64,000 nt of DNA from Labyrinthula sp. Ha. Taxonomy: Eukaryota; Sar; Bigyra; Labyrinthulida; Labyrinthulaceae. Position numbers and translations under genes: made by a program. Each line of letters starts with the position of its first letter. The first letter of the stretch is position 1. The stretch spans positions 682,001 through 746,000 of the forward strand of contig JAALGZ010000002.1 in the NCBI GenBank assembly GCA_015227615.1. Direction: 5' to 3'. The notes under the pieces were generated by a model that made no database searches, was not told the origin of the DNA, and saw only the letters and a list, made by a program, of their open reading frames with translations. This document shows, one piece after another, positions 21,712-31,755 of this stretch.

Positions 21712-23304
21712 TTACTTTGTCTTGATCTTACCAAACAATGAGCCTAAGTTAGTAATTTTTGCCGAAACCTTATGATTGTTTGTATCCTGATGGGTTCTAT
21801 TTTGTATTTTATCGACGTTAGTTATTTGACTTCTCCGACCCATACTCATTTCGGAGAACCTTCGAACAGATGAAACAGAAAAGTGTTCACGTTTTGAAGA
21901 TGACAAATTGGGCTTCTTGTGATTGAGGTTTTCAGGCCAGAATAACAGTATGTTGACTCTAATGTGAATACATCCCAGGTTGCCTAATTTATTCTCTTGT
22001 AGATGACTTAGCAAAATGTTTTCTTCACCTTGATGAGCCTCAAACCCGTTCTCTAATCTCTGCATGAAGTGCTTAAGAAATAAAGAATGTCCAACGAGAA
22101 TAAATGATTCACTGTTGGTGAAAAACAACAGATTGAGAAGCTCATCTATTCGCTTGTCAATAGATTTCTCCTTTTCTTTCATCTTTAGGGTAAAACCCGT
22201 GACAGATTTTGTGCAGAACTTATCTATGTTCTTGCAGAGAACCTCATCTGATATCTCAGCTGGCAAAGTTTCTTTTACTCTCTTTAGGATTTCTTTTCCA
22301 AAAGCAGAACCCATTGAATCAAGCCCTCCATAGTTTTGGATCTCCCTTAGTAAGGGCGAAACTTTTATAGAGCCTTGTTCTAAGTCTCTTGCGAAGATAG
22401 TATGGCTTTTCAAACATACTAGAGCAGTTTGCACAGCCCTTTGTAAAGATGAACAAAATAGTCTCTGAGCGTCTAGAAACTTGTTTTCTGCTTCGCTTCT
22501 CTCATTAACACTCATTCGTCCCAAGAGTTCAACTTTTTCAGCGAAGTCCTGACTTTGCCTAAACCCAACTTCATTCAGTGGATGATCAATCTGCCGCATC
22601 ATACCCACTAGATTACCCGACTCTTGTGCTTGGTTCCATGTACTCTGACCATGACGGATAAAAAATAAGTCTACTTCCTTCTCTAAACTGTTTCTGTGCT
22701 CATGGGAAAAATAAATCTTCAAACTACAATGGACCTGCTTCAGTTCACCACAATCACGCTCCATAGGCCTCGCACCTTGTTCATCGTCCTTATCAACGGC
22801 GTCTGTAGTCTTCACTTTTTTCAGACTTAGATTAACTTCAAAGCAAGACACTTTACTATCCATATCTCTAAGAGTATATTTTGCCATATGCGTGATTATT
22901 TTATTACTGTTCTCTTTTTCCAGAAGCTGTTTTTTCTTCTTTAATAGCTCTACTACAAGCAAATCCCCAGGATAAGACTTTGCACAGAGTAGCCGACAGC
23001 AATTGTACCAAATTATATTATCCTCAGCCATACTGAAGGTTCTTACTGAATTCACTAGCATCTCTTCTCCATTGACCTTTCTCCACAAACTCAAACGAAT
23101 CAAATACGCAGAAACTACATTTCCCCTTAAACTTAATTTTCTTTTTGTTTTATGAACCTGCTTTGGAAGACCATCCACATTAATAACCTTGCAATAAAGC
23201 CCAAAACTCATTTCCTCCTTAGATCGAATACCACAGCCCTGTTCTAATGGTTGAATAAAAATGCTAGCAGAAGGAGCAGCATCCACCGATGGGTAGCTGC
23301 CCAT
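21712..23304 (-). CDS. Histidine-phosphatase (PGAM-like) protein with N-terminal C2-like domain
   Basis: 530 aa. The C-terminal half is a branch-2-like histidine phosphatase domain. It has FFIRHGQSTWN with catalytic His218 in the RHG motif, SSLQRAVQTA (285-294) with the phosphate-binding Arg, an acidic LLREIQ (318-323) and the second histidine in LVGHSLF (His406). Residues about 33-165 look like a C2 beta-sandwich (FGLYCKVINVDGLP, then GDLLVVEL), which could bring the enzyme to membranes. The tail (about 470-530) is basic and Ser-rich. All catalytic residues are present, so activity is likely; the substrate is unknown. The gene is tightly packed: 9 bp from the dehydrogenase stop and 64 bp from the p25-alpha start. 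The phosphatase call is firm; the C2 call is moderate. Confidence 0.8.
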   Translation of the reverse strand: MGSYPSVDAAPSASIFIQPLEQGCGIRSKEEMSFGLYCKVINVDGLPKQVHKTKRKLSLRGNVVSAYLIRLSLWRKVNGEEMLVNSVRTFSMAEDNIIWYNCCRLLCAKSYPGDLLVVELLKKKKQLLEKENSNKIITHMAKYTLRDMDSKVSCFEVNLSLKKVKTTDAVDKDDEQGARPMERDCGELKQVHCSLKIYFSHEHRNSLEKEVDLFFIRHGQSTWNQAQESGNLVGMMRQIDHPLNEVGFRQSQDFAEKVELLGRMSVNERSEAENKFLDAQRLFCSSLQRAVQTALVCLKSHTIFARDLEQGSIKVSPLLREIQNYGGLDSMGSAFGKEILKRVKETLPAEISDEVLCKNIDKFCTKSVTGFTLKMKEKEKSIDKRIDELLNLLFFTNSESFILVGHSLFLKHFMQRLENGFEAHQGEENILLSHLQENKLGNLGCIHIRVNILLFWPENLNHKKPNLSSSKREHFSVSSVRRFSEMSMGRRSQITNVDKIQNRTHQDTNNHKVSAKITNLGSLFGKIKTK

Positions 23305-23368
23305 TGTTCACACTCTGGGGCTTGGCTATTTTTCAACCCACCCCTTTTTTCGCTTTAAACAGGTGTTT
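23305..23368. promoter_or_regulatory. 64-bp bidirectional promoter
   Basis: The whole space between the ATG of the C2-phosphatase gene (minus) and the first ATG of the p25-alpha gene (plus). It holds a CCCACCCC and TTTTTT stretch. Both promoters and 5' UTRs must fit here or reach into the neighbouring gene. Confidence 0.45.
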
Positions 23369-24229
23369 ATGCTGTATAAAGTAAACGTTACGCAAGAGAA
23401 AAAAGACAAAGAACAGATGTTAGACATAAACGCTCTCGAAACAATATATCTTCAGTTCTGTAATTTTGGTGTACATAAAAATAAGAAGAACAGAGCTGTG
23501 TGTGATTCAAATAGCTACCCAGAAACAGAGATAGATGCAACTCGTCTTGTAAAACTAGCAAGAGATTGTCGAATACTAGATAAAAACCTAACCCGAAATG
23601 ATATAGATCTGATATTCAATAAAGTTAAGTCAAGAGCAGCTAAGGTAGGTAGATACAATAAGAGAAAACTTAATTTTGATGATTTCGTGGAATGCACGAA
23701 AGTTTGGGCTCAATATAAAACTATGACTCACTCTGAGCTTATTTTCAATCTAATCAAAAGTAAAGGTAAACCCAGATTAAGCGGAACTATTCCAGATGCG
23801 GTAAGTTTTCATGATGACAAAAATAGGTATACAGGAGTGCATAAAAATGGAGGACCTGAACCCGCTGGGGCAACCGGCCCGCTAATGGGCTTAGCAGGTA
23901 CATTGAGAAATAGAAAGCCAAGTCAGGATAATCCAAGACCTAGATCTCGTCATAGCGTCGGTAGGAGTCTAAGTGAGATTGTCATCGAAGAAAAGGAAGT
24001 TGCTGAGGAAAAGAGAGAGAATACTTGTGTAGAAGAGAGTGAGAGAATTTTATCTGAAGGAGTTGATTTTATAATTCATCCAGATTGGATCAAAGTGAGA
24101 AACCCAAGAAATAGTGCAGAATATGATAAGTTCTTCTATGTAAATAAGGTCACCAATGAGCGTATTTGGTCTTGTCCTACAGTTCCAGTAAAGCCTCCAG
24201 ATGATCAGTTAACCATCTCCAGTAAGTGA
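23369..24229 (+). CDS. p25-alpha/TPPP-family protein with C-terminal WW domain
   Basis: Probable microtubule-binding protein of the tubulin polymerisation-promoting family. 286 aa from the first ATG; a GTG two codons earlier also keeps the frame. Met18, before LDINALETIYLQF, is another possible start. The p25-alpha core spans about 20-170: LETIYLQFCNFG, IDATRLVKLARDCRI, LTRNDIDLIFNKVKS, LNFDDFVE and the hallmark SGTIPDAVSFHDDKN plus RYTGVHKNGGP. After a basic linker the C-terminus has a WW-type domain (DWIKV...FFYVNKVTNERIW..P). TPPP proteins track with cilia across eukaryotes, so the host is probably flagellated at some stage. The stop is 16 bp from the convergent FolC gene's stop. The family call is firm; the WW domain is moderately supported. 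Confidence 0.85.
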   Translation: MLYKVNVTQEKKDKEQMLDINALETIYLQFCNFGVHKNKKNRAVCDSNSYPETEIDATRLVKLARDCRILDKNLTRNDIDLIFNKVKSRAAKVGRYNKRKLNFDDFVECTKVWAQYKTMTHSELIFNLIKSKGKPRLSGTIPDAVSFHDDKNRYTGVHKNGGPEPAGATGPLMGLAGTLRNRKPSQDNPRPRSRHSVGRSLSEIVIEEKEVAEEKRENTCVEESERILSEGVDFIIHPDWIKVRNPRNSAEYDKFFYVNKVTNERIWSCPTVPVKPPDDQLTISSK

Positions 24230-24245
24230 TAAAAACGTTTGTTTT

Positions 24246-25523
24246 TTAGTTATTGTTTGATATTGTTGCTTCATTCAGATCAAAAGGATCTACATATTCT
24301 TGAGAGATTAATCCAAGAGCAAGTTTTACTTCCTTCATCAAGAAAAAACTGCCACAAACTAAGACCACATTATCTTGTTGGGAAAATTTAGCTAGATTAT
24401 CAAGAAGATAATTTGCGCTCGAAATAGAACTTGAAGAATTACACAAGTTTGTTTTTTGATAGATTTGTTGCAGATGAGCAGCAGAATGCAATCGCTTACT
24501 TTGACTCTCTAAGAAAATGATTTGTTTCAAGTTTTGAAAATCATCAAACAATACTGAGAAGCATTCTTCAATGTTTTTATTTGTTGCCATTGAGAGTACG
24601 ACAATCACCTTTTTATCCGGAAAATTCTTATTCAAGCGTTTCCTTAATTCTGCAAGAGCTTCTGGATTATGTGAAACATCAAATACAAAGTCGGTTTTTG
24701 GGTAAGAATCAGCAGAAGTTACTTCAAACCTACCAAATGAAGAAACGTCACAGATATCATATTTCATTGCTTCATGTTTTTCTTCAAAAGTTGGTTCACT
24801 CCTTAGTACGTCCAAGACCAACGTTGAATTTATAAAATTAATGTCATCCACCTCAACTCTTGAGAAAACAGCTTCCTTAGATTTATACTTTTGAACCATC
24901 TTATGCACAACTGGTTTCAAAGACAAATCAACAGAGGGACCAATAAAAACAGAGGAATTTTCTGAAAATATTCCACATTTCTCTTCACATATAGCTTCTA
25001 GACTGTTTCCCAAGATATTAGTATGATCAAGTGCAACTGAAGTAAGCATACATTTAGTAGGTTTGATAGATACTGGAATATTGGTACTATCATTCTTTCC
25101 CCCTAGACCAGCTTCTAATACTAGGTTGGCACATTTTTTTTCCCTAAAATATAATAAAGCGCTCAGCGTCAAAGCTTCAAAAAAAGTTGGTTTTAGACCT
25201 AAATTCAAGGCAGCTGAAGAAACTTCTTCACTTAATACCTCCAATTTTTTATAAGAAATATTTTGGTTACCAACCTTAATCCTTTCTCTTATAGAAAATA
25301 GGTGTGGAGAAGTGAACAAACCAACACTCTCTTGGCCATAGAGCTCACCTAACCCATAATGCAGCTTGTTAGCAACCGAGCCTTTTCCATTAGTACCAAC
25401 TACATGGTAAACGTTCACATTTTCCTGATTCAAAAGCCCTAGTTCTCGTGCCAAACCAGAAACAACTTTCAAATCGTAGTTTGCTCGTTTTTCTCCATTT
25501 AATTTCCTCAAATATTTTAACAT
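24246..25523 (-). CDS. Dihydrofolate synthase / folylpolyglutamate synthase
   Basis: ATP-dependent ligase that adds glutamate to dihydropteroate or to folates. 425 aa, the usual length of the FolC/FPGS/Mur-ligase family. ATP loop GTNGKGS is at 43-49, folate-site FTSPHL at about 69-74, then LEAGLGGKNDSTN, the metal and phosphate-contact segment ALDHTNILG and EEKCGIF, and the C-terminal domain motif FDVSHNPEAL. There is no recognisable organelle-targeting extension. Whether it is the synthase (FOL3-like), the polyglutamylase (MET7-like) or bifunctional cannot be read from sequence alone. It shares a 61-bp divergent promoter with the MDR-like gene. Confidence 0.9.
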   Translation of the reverse strand: MLKYLRKLNGEKRANYDLKVVSGLARELGLLNQENVNVYHVVGTNGKGSVANKLHYGLGELYGQESVGLFTSPHLFSIRERIKVGNQNISYKKLEVLSEEVSSAALNLGLKPTFFEALTLSALLYFREKKCANLVLEAGLGGKNDSTNIPVSIKPTKCMLTSVALDHTNILGNSLEAICEEKCGIFSENSSVFIGPSVDLSLKPVVHKMVQKYKSKEAVFSRVEVDDINFINSTLVLDVLRSEPTFEEKHEAMKYDICDVSSFGRFEVTSADSYPKTDFVFDVSHNPEALAELRKRLNKNFPDKKVIVVLSMATNKNIEECFSVLFDDFQNLKQIIFLESQSKRLHSAAHLQQIYQKTNLCNSSSSISSANYLLDNLAKFSQQDNVVLVCGSFFLMKEVKLALGLISQEYVDPFDLNEATISNNN

Positions 25524-25584
25524 TTTTAAGAATTTTGGGCGATTTGTAAATTACCCAAAATTTCCGGATCAAGAATCGAAAAGT
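25524..25584. promoter_or_regulatory. 61-bp bidirectional promoter
   Basis: The entire space between the FolC (minus) and MDR-like (plus) start codons. It contains an imperfect inverted repeat, AATTTTGGGCG and ACCCAAAATTT (25532-25563). No other element is evident. Confidence 0.45.
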
Positions 25585-27075
25585 ATGAAAAGTCTAACTT
25601 TCAACAATGCGCCTTCTTCTTCGCTTAGAGCAGGTCAAAGTTATGTGTTAAAAGAGAATCTAGAGTGTCCAAGTATATCTGTTGATGAAGATAAATGTAT
25701 TGTGAAGATAGCTGCGTTCTCGATGCCTCCAGACGCCTCTACTCTACCTAGTGAAACAAGCTTCTCCCGATTTGCCGGAATATCTTTCAGTGGCACAATA
25801 ACCTTGGTAGGAGAGACATTCAAGCGAAATTCAAGATTAAGACCTGGGGAAGATGTATTTGGAGTATATTTTCCCAAGAAAACCTCAAAAATTCGCTCTC
25901 TTATGAACTCCCTTGCCCCATGGCGAGGAGATGAGCATGCTAATGGTGATAGCGGGAATGAACGAGGAGAAAAGATAAAAAGTGTAGAACTTATCTCAGA
26001 GTTTATAGTCGTCTGTCCTGATGAAATATCTAGAAAGCCGCTGTCAATGAGCCATGCGCAAGCCGCAACCCTTGCAAAAGTAGGTGTGGTCAGTTTTGTA
26101 GTTCTAAAGGAGTTTGCAGGCACTGCATTTAATGACAGGAGAAGTGGTCGCTGTCTGATAGTGGACTCTGTCTTATCGATTGAAGCAATAATTATGGCAC
26201 AGTTGGCTAAAGGATTCAACCTCCAAGTTGTTCTTTGTGTGTATAATCCCTCGAAGAAAGTTAATGGACAACTTACACAGGAGCTTCGAAATTTAGGTGT
26301 AGATGAGGTTCTTAGCTTTACTAATGTAGAAAAAGCTGAAGGACATTTTGAGAAAGAAGGTGTCTTTAATGTTTGCATTGATATGATAAGAATCAAATCC
26401 TCTGAAGTTGCAGAGGTTAGAAGAATATTCAAGAGTTCGATGAGACCAAGAGGTAAATATGTCACTAGAAGAGTCGCTGACAATTTTTTAAAGGATGTCT
26501 ATAACCAGAGAAGGAATTCAGTTGGGCTTGGTGCTCTAGGAGGATTTTTTGTTCAAGGATTCTCTATTAACCTAGATACATGCTTAACAAATTTTAGTCG
26601 AAAGAAAAGGAAGAGCTATCTTAGATCCATAGCTAGAATGGCTGATAGTCGAAGGCTTAAATTGTCTCCACTTGTGCTGAAAAAATTGAGCTCAAGAAAT
26701 GAGATTGAAAAGATTTATAGACAAGGAACTTATTTTCCTTTTGAGCAAAAGAGTATGGAGTATTTATTTCAAGCGGGAAACCTAGATGGAGAAGCTTCAG
26801 GTGCTTTAATAAAAGTTGTGATTGTAGATGAAATCCAATGTGGTGAAGAGTTTAAAAATGGGAAATCTAGAGTTATTCTTAATCAAAGAGCTAATAGTTT
26901 CAGGAGTCAAAGCTTTTCTACAACTACACGAACACAAAGTGGATTCGGTGGGCTCAAATCAATGAAGAAACTAAGGGACAGCATGAAACAGAAGATGAAG
27001 CACATTACAGTAAGGCGGAAATCTTCTGGAGTGCCTACAATGGCCATGAGTAACGATTATTATGATTACGAGTAA
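25585..27075 (+). CDS. Divergent MDR/quinone-oxidoreductase-like protein
   Basis: 496 aa, longer than typical zinc-free MDR proteins (320-400). The N-terminal GroES-like half is clear: ISFSGTITLVGETFKRN and LRPGEDVFGVYF match the SGxVxxVG...GDxVxG pattern, and SHAQAATLAKVGVVSFVVL corresponds to the helix before the Rossmann fold. The expected nucleotide-binding glycine motif (GAxGGVG) is replaced by VDSVLSIEA (about 193-201), so NADPH binding is doubtful and the protein may be a pseudo-enzyme. A basic, Ser-rich tail (about 430-496) follows. No zinc ligands are evident. The family call is moderate; the function is unknown. Confidence 0.6.
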   Translation: MKSLTFNNAPSSSLRAGQSYVLKENLECPSISVDEDKCIVKIAAFSMPPDASTLPSETSFSRFAGISFSGTITLVGETFKRNSRLRPGEDVFGVYFPKKTSKIRSLMNSLAPWRGDEHANGDSGNERGEKIKSVELISEFIVVCPDEISRKPLSMSHAQAATLAKVGVVSFVVLKEFAGTAFNDRRSGRCLIVDSVLSIEAIIMAQLAKGFNLQVVLCVYNPSKKVNGQLTQELRNLGVDEVLSFTNVEKAEGHFEKEGVFNVCIDMIRIKSSEVAEVRRIFKSSMRPRGKYVTRRVADNFLKDVYNQRRNSVGLGALGGFFVQGFSINLDTCLTNFSRKKRKSYLRSIARMADSRRLKLSPLVLKKLSSRNEIEKIYRQGTYFPFEQKSMEYLFQAGNLDGEASGALIKVVIVDEIQCGEEFKNGKSRVILNQRANSFRSQSFSTTTRTQSGFGGLKSMKKLRDSMKQKMKHITVRRKSSGVPTMAMSNDYYDYE

Positions 27076-30000
27076 ACTAATTATTTTTTTTATTTTGTTT
27101 ATGTTTTTAAACTATGAATCTACGTACCTTTGAAATTAGACCTTAGTTTGCTGACATGTTCAGACTATCTTGGTTTTGAATTTTAAGTCATTCGCACTTC
27201 TCCTGAAGCTTTAAGGAGATGAAAAGCTGTTTGTAACTGTCTACTCAAGAAAATATTAGGTTACAACAAAATTTTGATAAAGAAGGCACTTGTATTTAAG
27301 TTAAGGAAAGAACCATTCAGATTTAGTAGATTACATTAAGTACATAATAGCTCCAATGAAAGAAACAGCCATTGACAAGACTCAGTTAAAATTGTATAAG
27401 AGAGATGACCTACACATTTAATGGAATAATATCTTTTTATTTAAGATAAAAGTGAGAAAAATCGTGTTAAGTTCCCATACGAAGATGCGAACCTGTGCTT
27501 CATTACTTTTGTCATAACAAATAACAATGTCTTTATAAGAGAGCAAATTTTGATATTCCATCAATGCAAGTTTCAAGGTTAATCTGTATTAAGCTTGGCA
27601 TTCACTTATTATTAACTGCTTTATAGGTTCAAAAACTGAGGTGTAGTTTGAGAAAAGGGATAAACTAAATGAAACTAATCGAATCAGACTACTAACCCAA
27701 TGCCTTGGAAAAATTAGAGTACTTTGCAATTTGGAATATTTCACGTTGAAGAATCTCGTTCCTTTCAACTATATTAATTCTTTCTTGCTGCGTTAGAGTT
27801 TCTGGTTTTGTATTCCTAGTGCGAATGGTCACCTTATAATCCACCCCTATAAGGATGAACTGATGACACTTTGCAACCAGAATATGTGGCAGTTATAACC
27901 AAACTAAATGCTTTTCTTTCTCAAAGTGAGTTAAGATTTTTATTATACTTGTTTTACTTATTACTGATAATGGATCATGCAATTCCAGCCCTAAGAGGTT
28001 AGTATTGGATCATTCCCACAATGGAAACTATTCCATGTAAGATTATTGACTCCTGCGCCTTAAGCGACACATTTATACCTAGCAAGTATTTCTTAAGGAC
28101 ATTACTACTTGTTGTAATATGCTTTATTTTCAGGATTCTCATGACCGCAGATGAATATTTTTCATTGAACCCATTTTTTGTTGTAAGTCTCTATACAAGT
28201 ATCCTAAATCATCAAGCAGTAGTAGCTTAACAATATGAACGTATTCTTTTTTTTCATAATTGAACAAAGTGATAGCAAGATCAATATCGTCTCAATTCTT
28301 ATTCTCCTGAAATCTTGAGACCTTGAGTTCTAGCTCATGGGCTAGTCATACCGACGTTTTTGGCGATGTAAGAACTACAGTAGCAAAAATAGACTATTTT
28401 AGTTTGTTTATGGTTATTGCAGAAAACTGCTATAAATGCAAGGTTAGTAATGAAAAACCCTATGTTTGTTTGAGATGGAGTAATCACACTTTGAGGAATC
28501 CAATAACCTTTCAGGTTTAATATCCTATACAATAATGTAGGATACATTTGTTATGTTACTCTCCTGCTGGCAAGTTGCTCCCCAACAAGATGATAGGTAC
28601 CAGCAGGGATGAAAAGATCATTGCTAGGGATAATAGTTATTAGACTAGAGAAAATAAATGTACCTTCAGTGCGTTACTTACCATTATCACGAGTACATTT
28701 TATAATTACCTAAGATTTGATCAAGCCTGCTAAATCACTATTTCCTTGCATACTAGAGAATACCTGGTGTGTAACCTGATCAGTTTCATTTCACCTTCAG
28801 GTCCAAAACGATAATTTCTTGGGAAATGGTCCATAAAATATAATTATTAGCGCATATTCTCTTATCTCAGAGATTAATTAACAAGTTATTTTGAGTTTTT
28901 ATTTGCTGTTTACCTTGAGGTTGTTGCATTTGTTTTGATTCTGCAGCTGTTAGCTGGAGATATTTAAGTAGCACAATAATCATAGTTTGTTCTTGAACAT
29001 AAAAATATTGATAAGAAGGAGTAGAGTATAACTATATGAAATATCTTGGGTCAGGACATCGTCCCTTTCGATGGTGTTACAAAATAATTTATTGTTATTT
29101 CAATACGCAGGCAATAATATACAGATTATCCCTTGTATGCTTAAATATATTACTCAAAGAAATGAGAAAAAATGTTGCAAAACTAGCAGCGTATAACTAT
29201 TGCTAGGAAAGTCCTGATCTGACGGCAACTTTGCTAGAAAACATTAACTATTTATGAACCCCTCGTACCGTGTTATAACAGAAAATGCAAAGCGAGTCGT
29301 TAATTTTAATGTGTTAATATAAATAACAAGAAACTTAAGTAGGAAATCCGAATAGAATGTTTAAGTAAAATTTTCAAGAACAGATACTGAAATCTTAAGT
29401 AGCGTTTGATAGATTCGCCTCATTGTCTAAGTTGACATACTATGGATATATGTAGTAATAATTATGTTAGCTTGGGCTAGGTCACGTATAGTTCTATTAG
29501 CTAATTAGTCTGACCAGTCATTACGACATCCAATAACTGATAAGAAACTTCAAATAAAATACTCGGCATGAATAAAGCTATTTTTAGGTAAGAAACTGGC
29601 ATCGCTTAGGATCTAAGTAAAACAGAAATGAGATTATTTATGAGGCCCCTAAAAGCTTAACAATACAAAATCGAGCAAAGGAATTCCAGCATTCACGAAA
29701 ACAGCTTATAATATATAAAGCTAATTGGTTAAGAACCAAGAACTATGAAACCTATGAAGTAAATGGAACATATTGTAAAAAGCAATAAAGGAATCAAGCA
29801 GCATCAATCTGTGTATTCATTAGAAAACATTAATAAAAATGCTTTCGTTTTGTTGAACTAGACAGTAACCTAGAAAACATTTGCAGTGCCAAAATTTTCA
29901 AGAGTAAATTTCCATATAACCTCAAAATGAGAGCTGTGATGATAAAGATCAGTTTCTAAGCATTCATTCGACTTTCATTGATTTAATGGCTATACTACAA

Positions 30001-31755
30001 TATAACAGACACTGCTGCAGTTTTCGCAGGTTACCAGCCTCTTCTCTATTGTGAACTCTCTACTCGAAGTTTCAAGCAGCAAGGCCTGTGAGAGCGATAA
30101 AATACACAAAGGGGCTGCTTCAATCATATTGATTTCGTCCACTAAAAGTAGAAAGTACCATAAAGAGAGCTTTCTCGGCGTTTAAATTTTCTCTTGGTTC
30201 ATCTTTCGAAATTTTGTTAGTGGTCACACAATTTTGTTATTGATTTGAACAACTACTATATCCTACTGCTACCGGGTTTGTTCAAGAAGTTTTCAATGGA
30301 TTCAGGCACTAAATAGTCCAATGTACGACTATCTCCTATTTACTATTTACATCCTAAAAAGTTACAAAATAATTTTTCATTAACGCACAATTGGTTCAAC
30401 TTTATATAATACTTCTTTACTAATACATAAGTACCGGTAACAATGAATCGTAAAACTTCAATATCTGAATAACTACTAAGAGTTAGGAGACATTGCGTAG
30501 ATCATTTTAAAGCTATTTTAAAGCTTTTTATATTTGTTTATTCAAATACTGATTTAATTATATAGGACAATGTTATACTGACTTGTCATATTCTCAGTCA
30601 AACTACTATAATTTTTTTTCTTGCAACATGAATTTAGAGAAGTAGTTTCTAATTCAGCTAAGATAAATAATTGGGTACAATTCATATGATTACTAGCATA
30701 GTTTGAATGCAACTGAAGAAACAGTTATTTCGTAAGATCATGCACTCTTTCATGTATAAAGATAGCCAGTGTACTGCAGGCACCAGTGTGCAACTCTTGG
30801 GAAGCATTGTAAGTATGTGTAAACATGTTGCTTGACCTGCACGAAGTTGAGCGACATGCTATGAATTTACGGTTTATTTCTAAATTCCTGAACTAACGGT
30901 ATAGTCATGAAGTAAGATTTAGAGAAGCTGAAGTAATATAGAAAGAAGTAGGATCAAGTGTGTTCCGCAGAGGAGTGACTTTTAGATTTTAAGCAAATGG
31001 ACAAGAAATATTTCCGTTCAACTAATAGAGGACGGATTAATCTAAAACGATAAAGGAGGGATTTACATGACTGACACATGTTTACAGTGTTGATTCAAAG
31101 AATGAGCAGAATGAACAAAACAAGATTTGAAACTATCGCTGAGACAAAGCTAATTAAATACGAGTTCCAGTATTATCCCCTCGAGATGAACTATCAACCG
31201 ATCAGGTACTCGAAGCTTAGACCAAGTTATTAACAAAAACGCTAGACGTTTATACTAAAGTCAATAGGCATTTAGGATGGTGATCCGAGGTCGAATACTC
31301 ATGTGAAGCCTTCAAAAAAATATAGAATTTTTTTTTTGCTACAAGAGCCATATATTTCATGGATGTACACTTACACAAGGAAGTTTATTCACTTTGAGTC
31401 TTTTTTCAGTTTATCTCTTAGTTTGCAGTTAGCGTTGCTCTTTTATTTATTGATTTTTCTTAGATAATGTCTTAAGGTTAGTTATGTTTTTAATTTCCCA
31501 GAATATCTACTTACTATCTCTATCAATTGATAATAATATGATAAATGATGACAGATTGAATATACTCACGAGTATTAATACCACCTAAGTTGGAATGCAA
31601 TTAAGCCATATCTTTGTTTTAGTTCTCCAACACGCTGGTAAGACTCGCAACACAATAAAGGTTTTACTTCAGCAGTCACTGGGCATACGTTGGTAAACCA
31701 TATGTGACAAAAATTAAGAGATGGCTATGAAAGGCAAATTACATCTACTTTTTCA
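27076..31755. other. 4.7-kb gene-poor stretch
   Basis: AT-rich and mostly unique. Two opposed frames at about 28323-28547 overlap a hairpin cluster (listed separately) and are not supported as genes. TAACGGTA (about 30894) and ACCGGTAAC (about 30434) occur without a nearby gene. No repeat family or tRNA seen. Confidence 0.5.
28521..28607. repeat. Pair of strong inverted repeats (possible structured RNA)
   Basis: TATCCTA (28521-28527) pairs with TAGGATA (28538-28544), and 18 bp later CCTGCTGG (28563-28570) pairs perfectly with CCAGCAGG (28600-28607). Inside the larger loop GTTG and CAAC can pair around CTCCC. The block is more GC-rich than its surroundings. It could be a structured RNA, a protein-binding site or chance. 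Confidence 0.35.

Noticed and set aside
25641-26483. 280-codon open frame on the minus strand
   Set aside because: Lies wholly antisense to the MDR-like gene, whose frame is longer and carries family motifs; a codon-bias shadow.
28323-28547. Opposed 65- and 70-codon frames
   Set aside because: They overlap each other and a hairpin cluster; the plus frame lacks ATG, and neither shows a motif.
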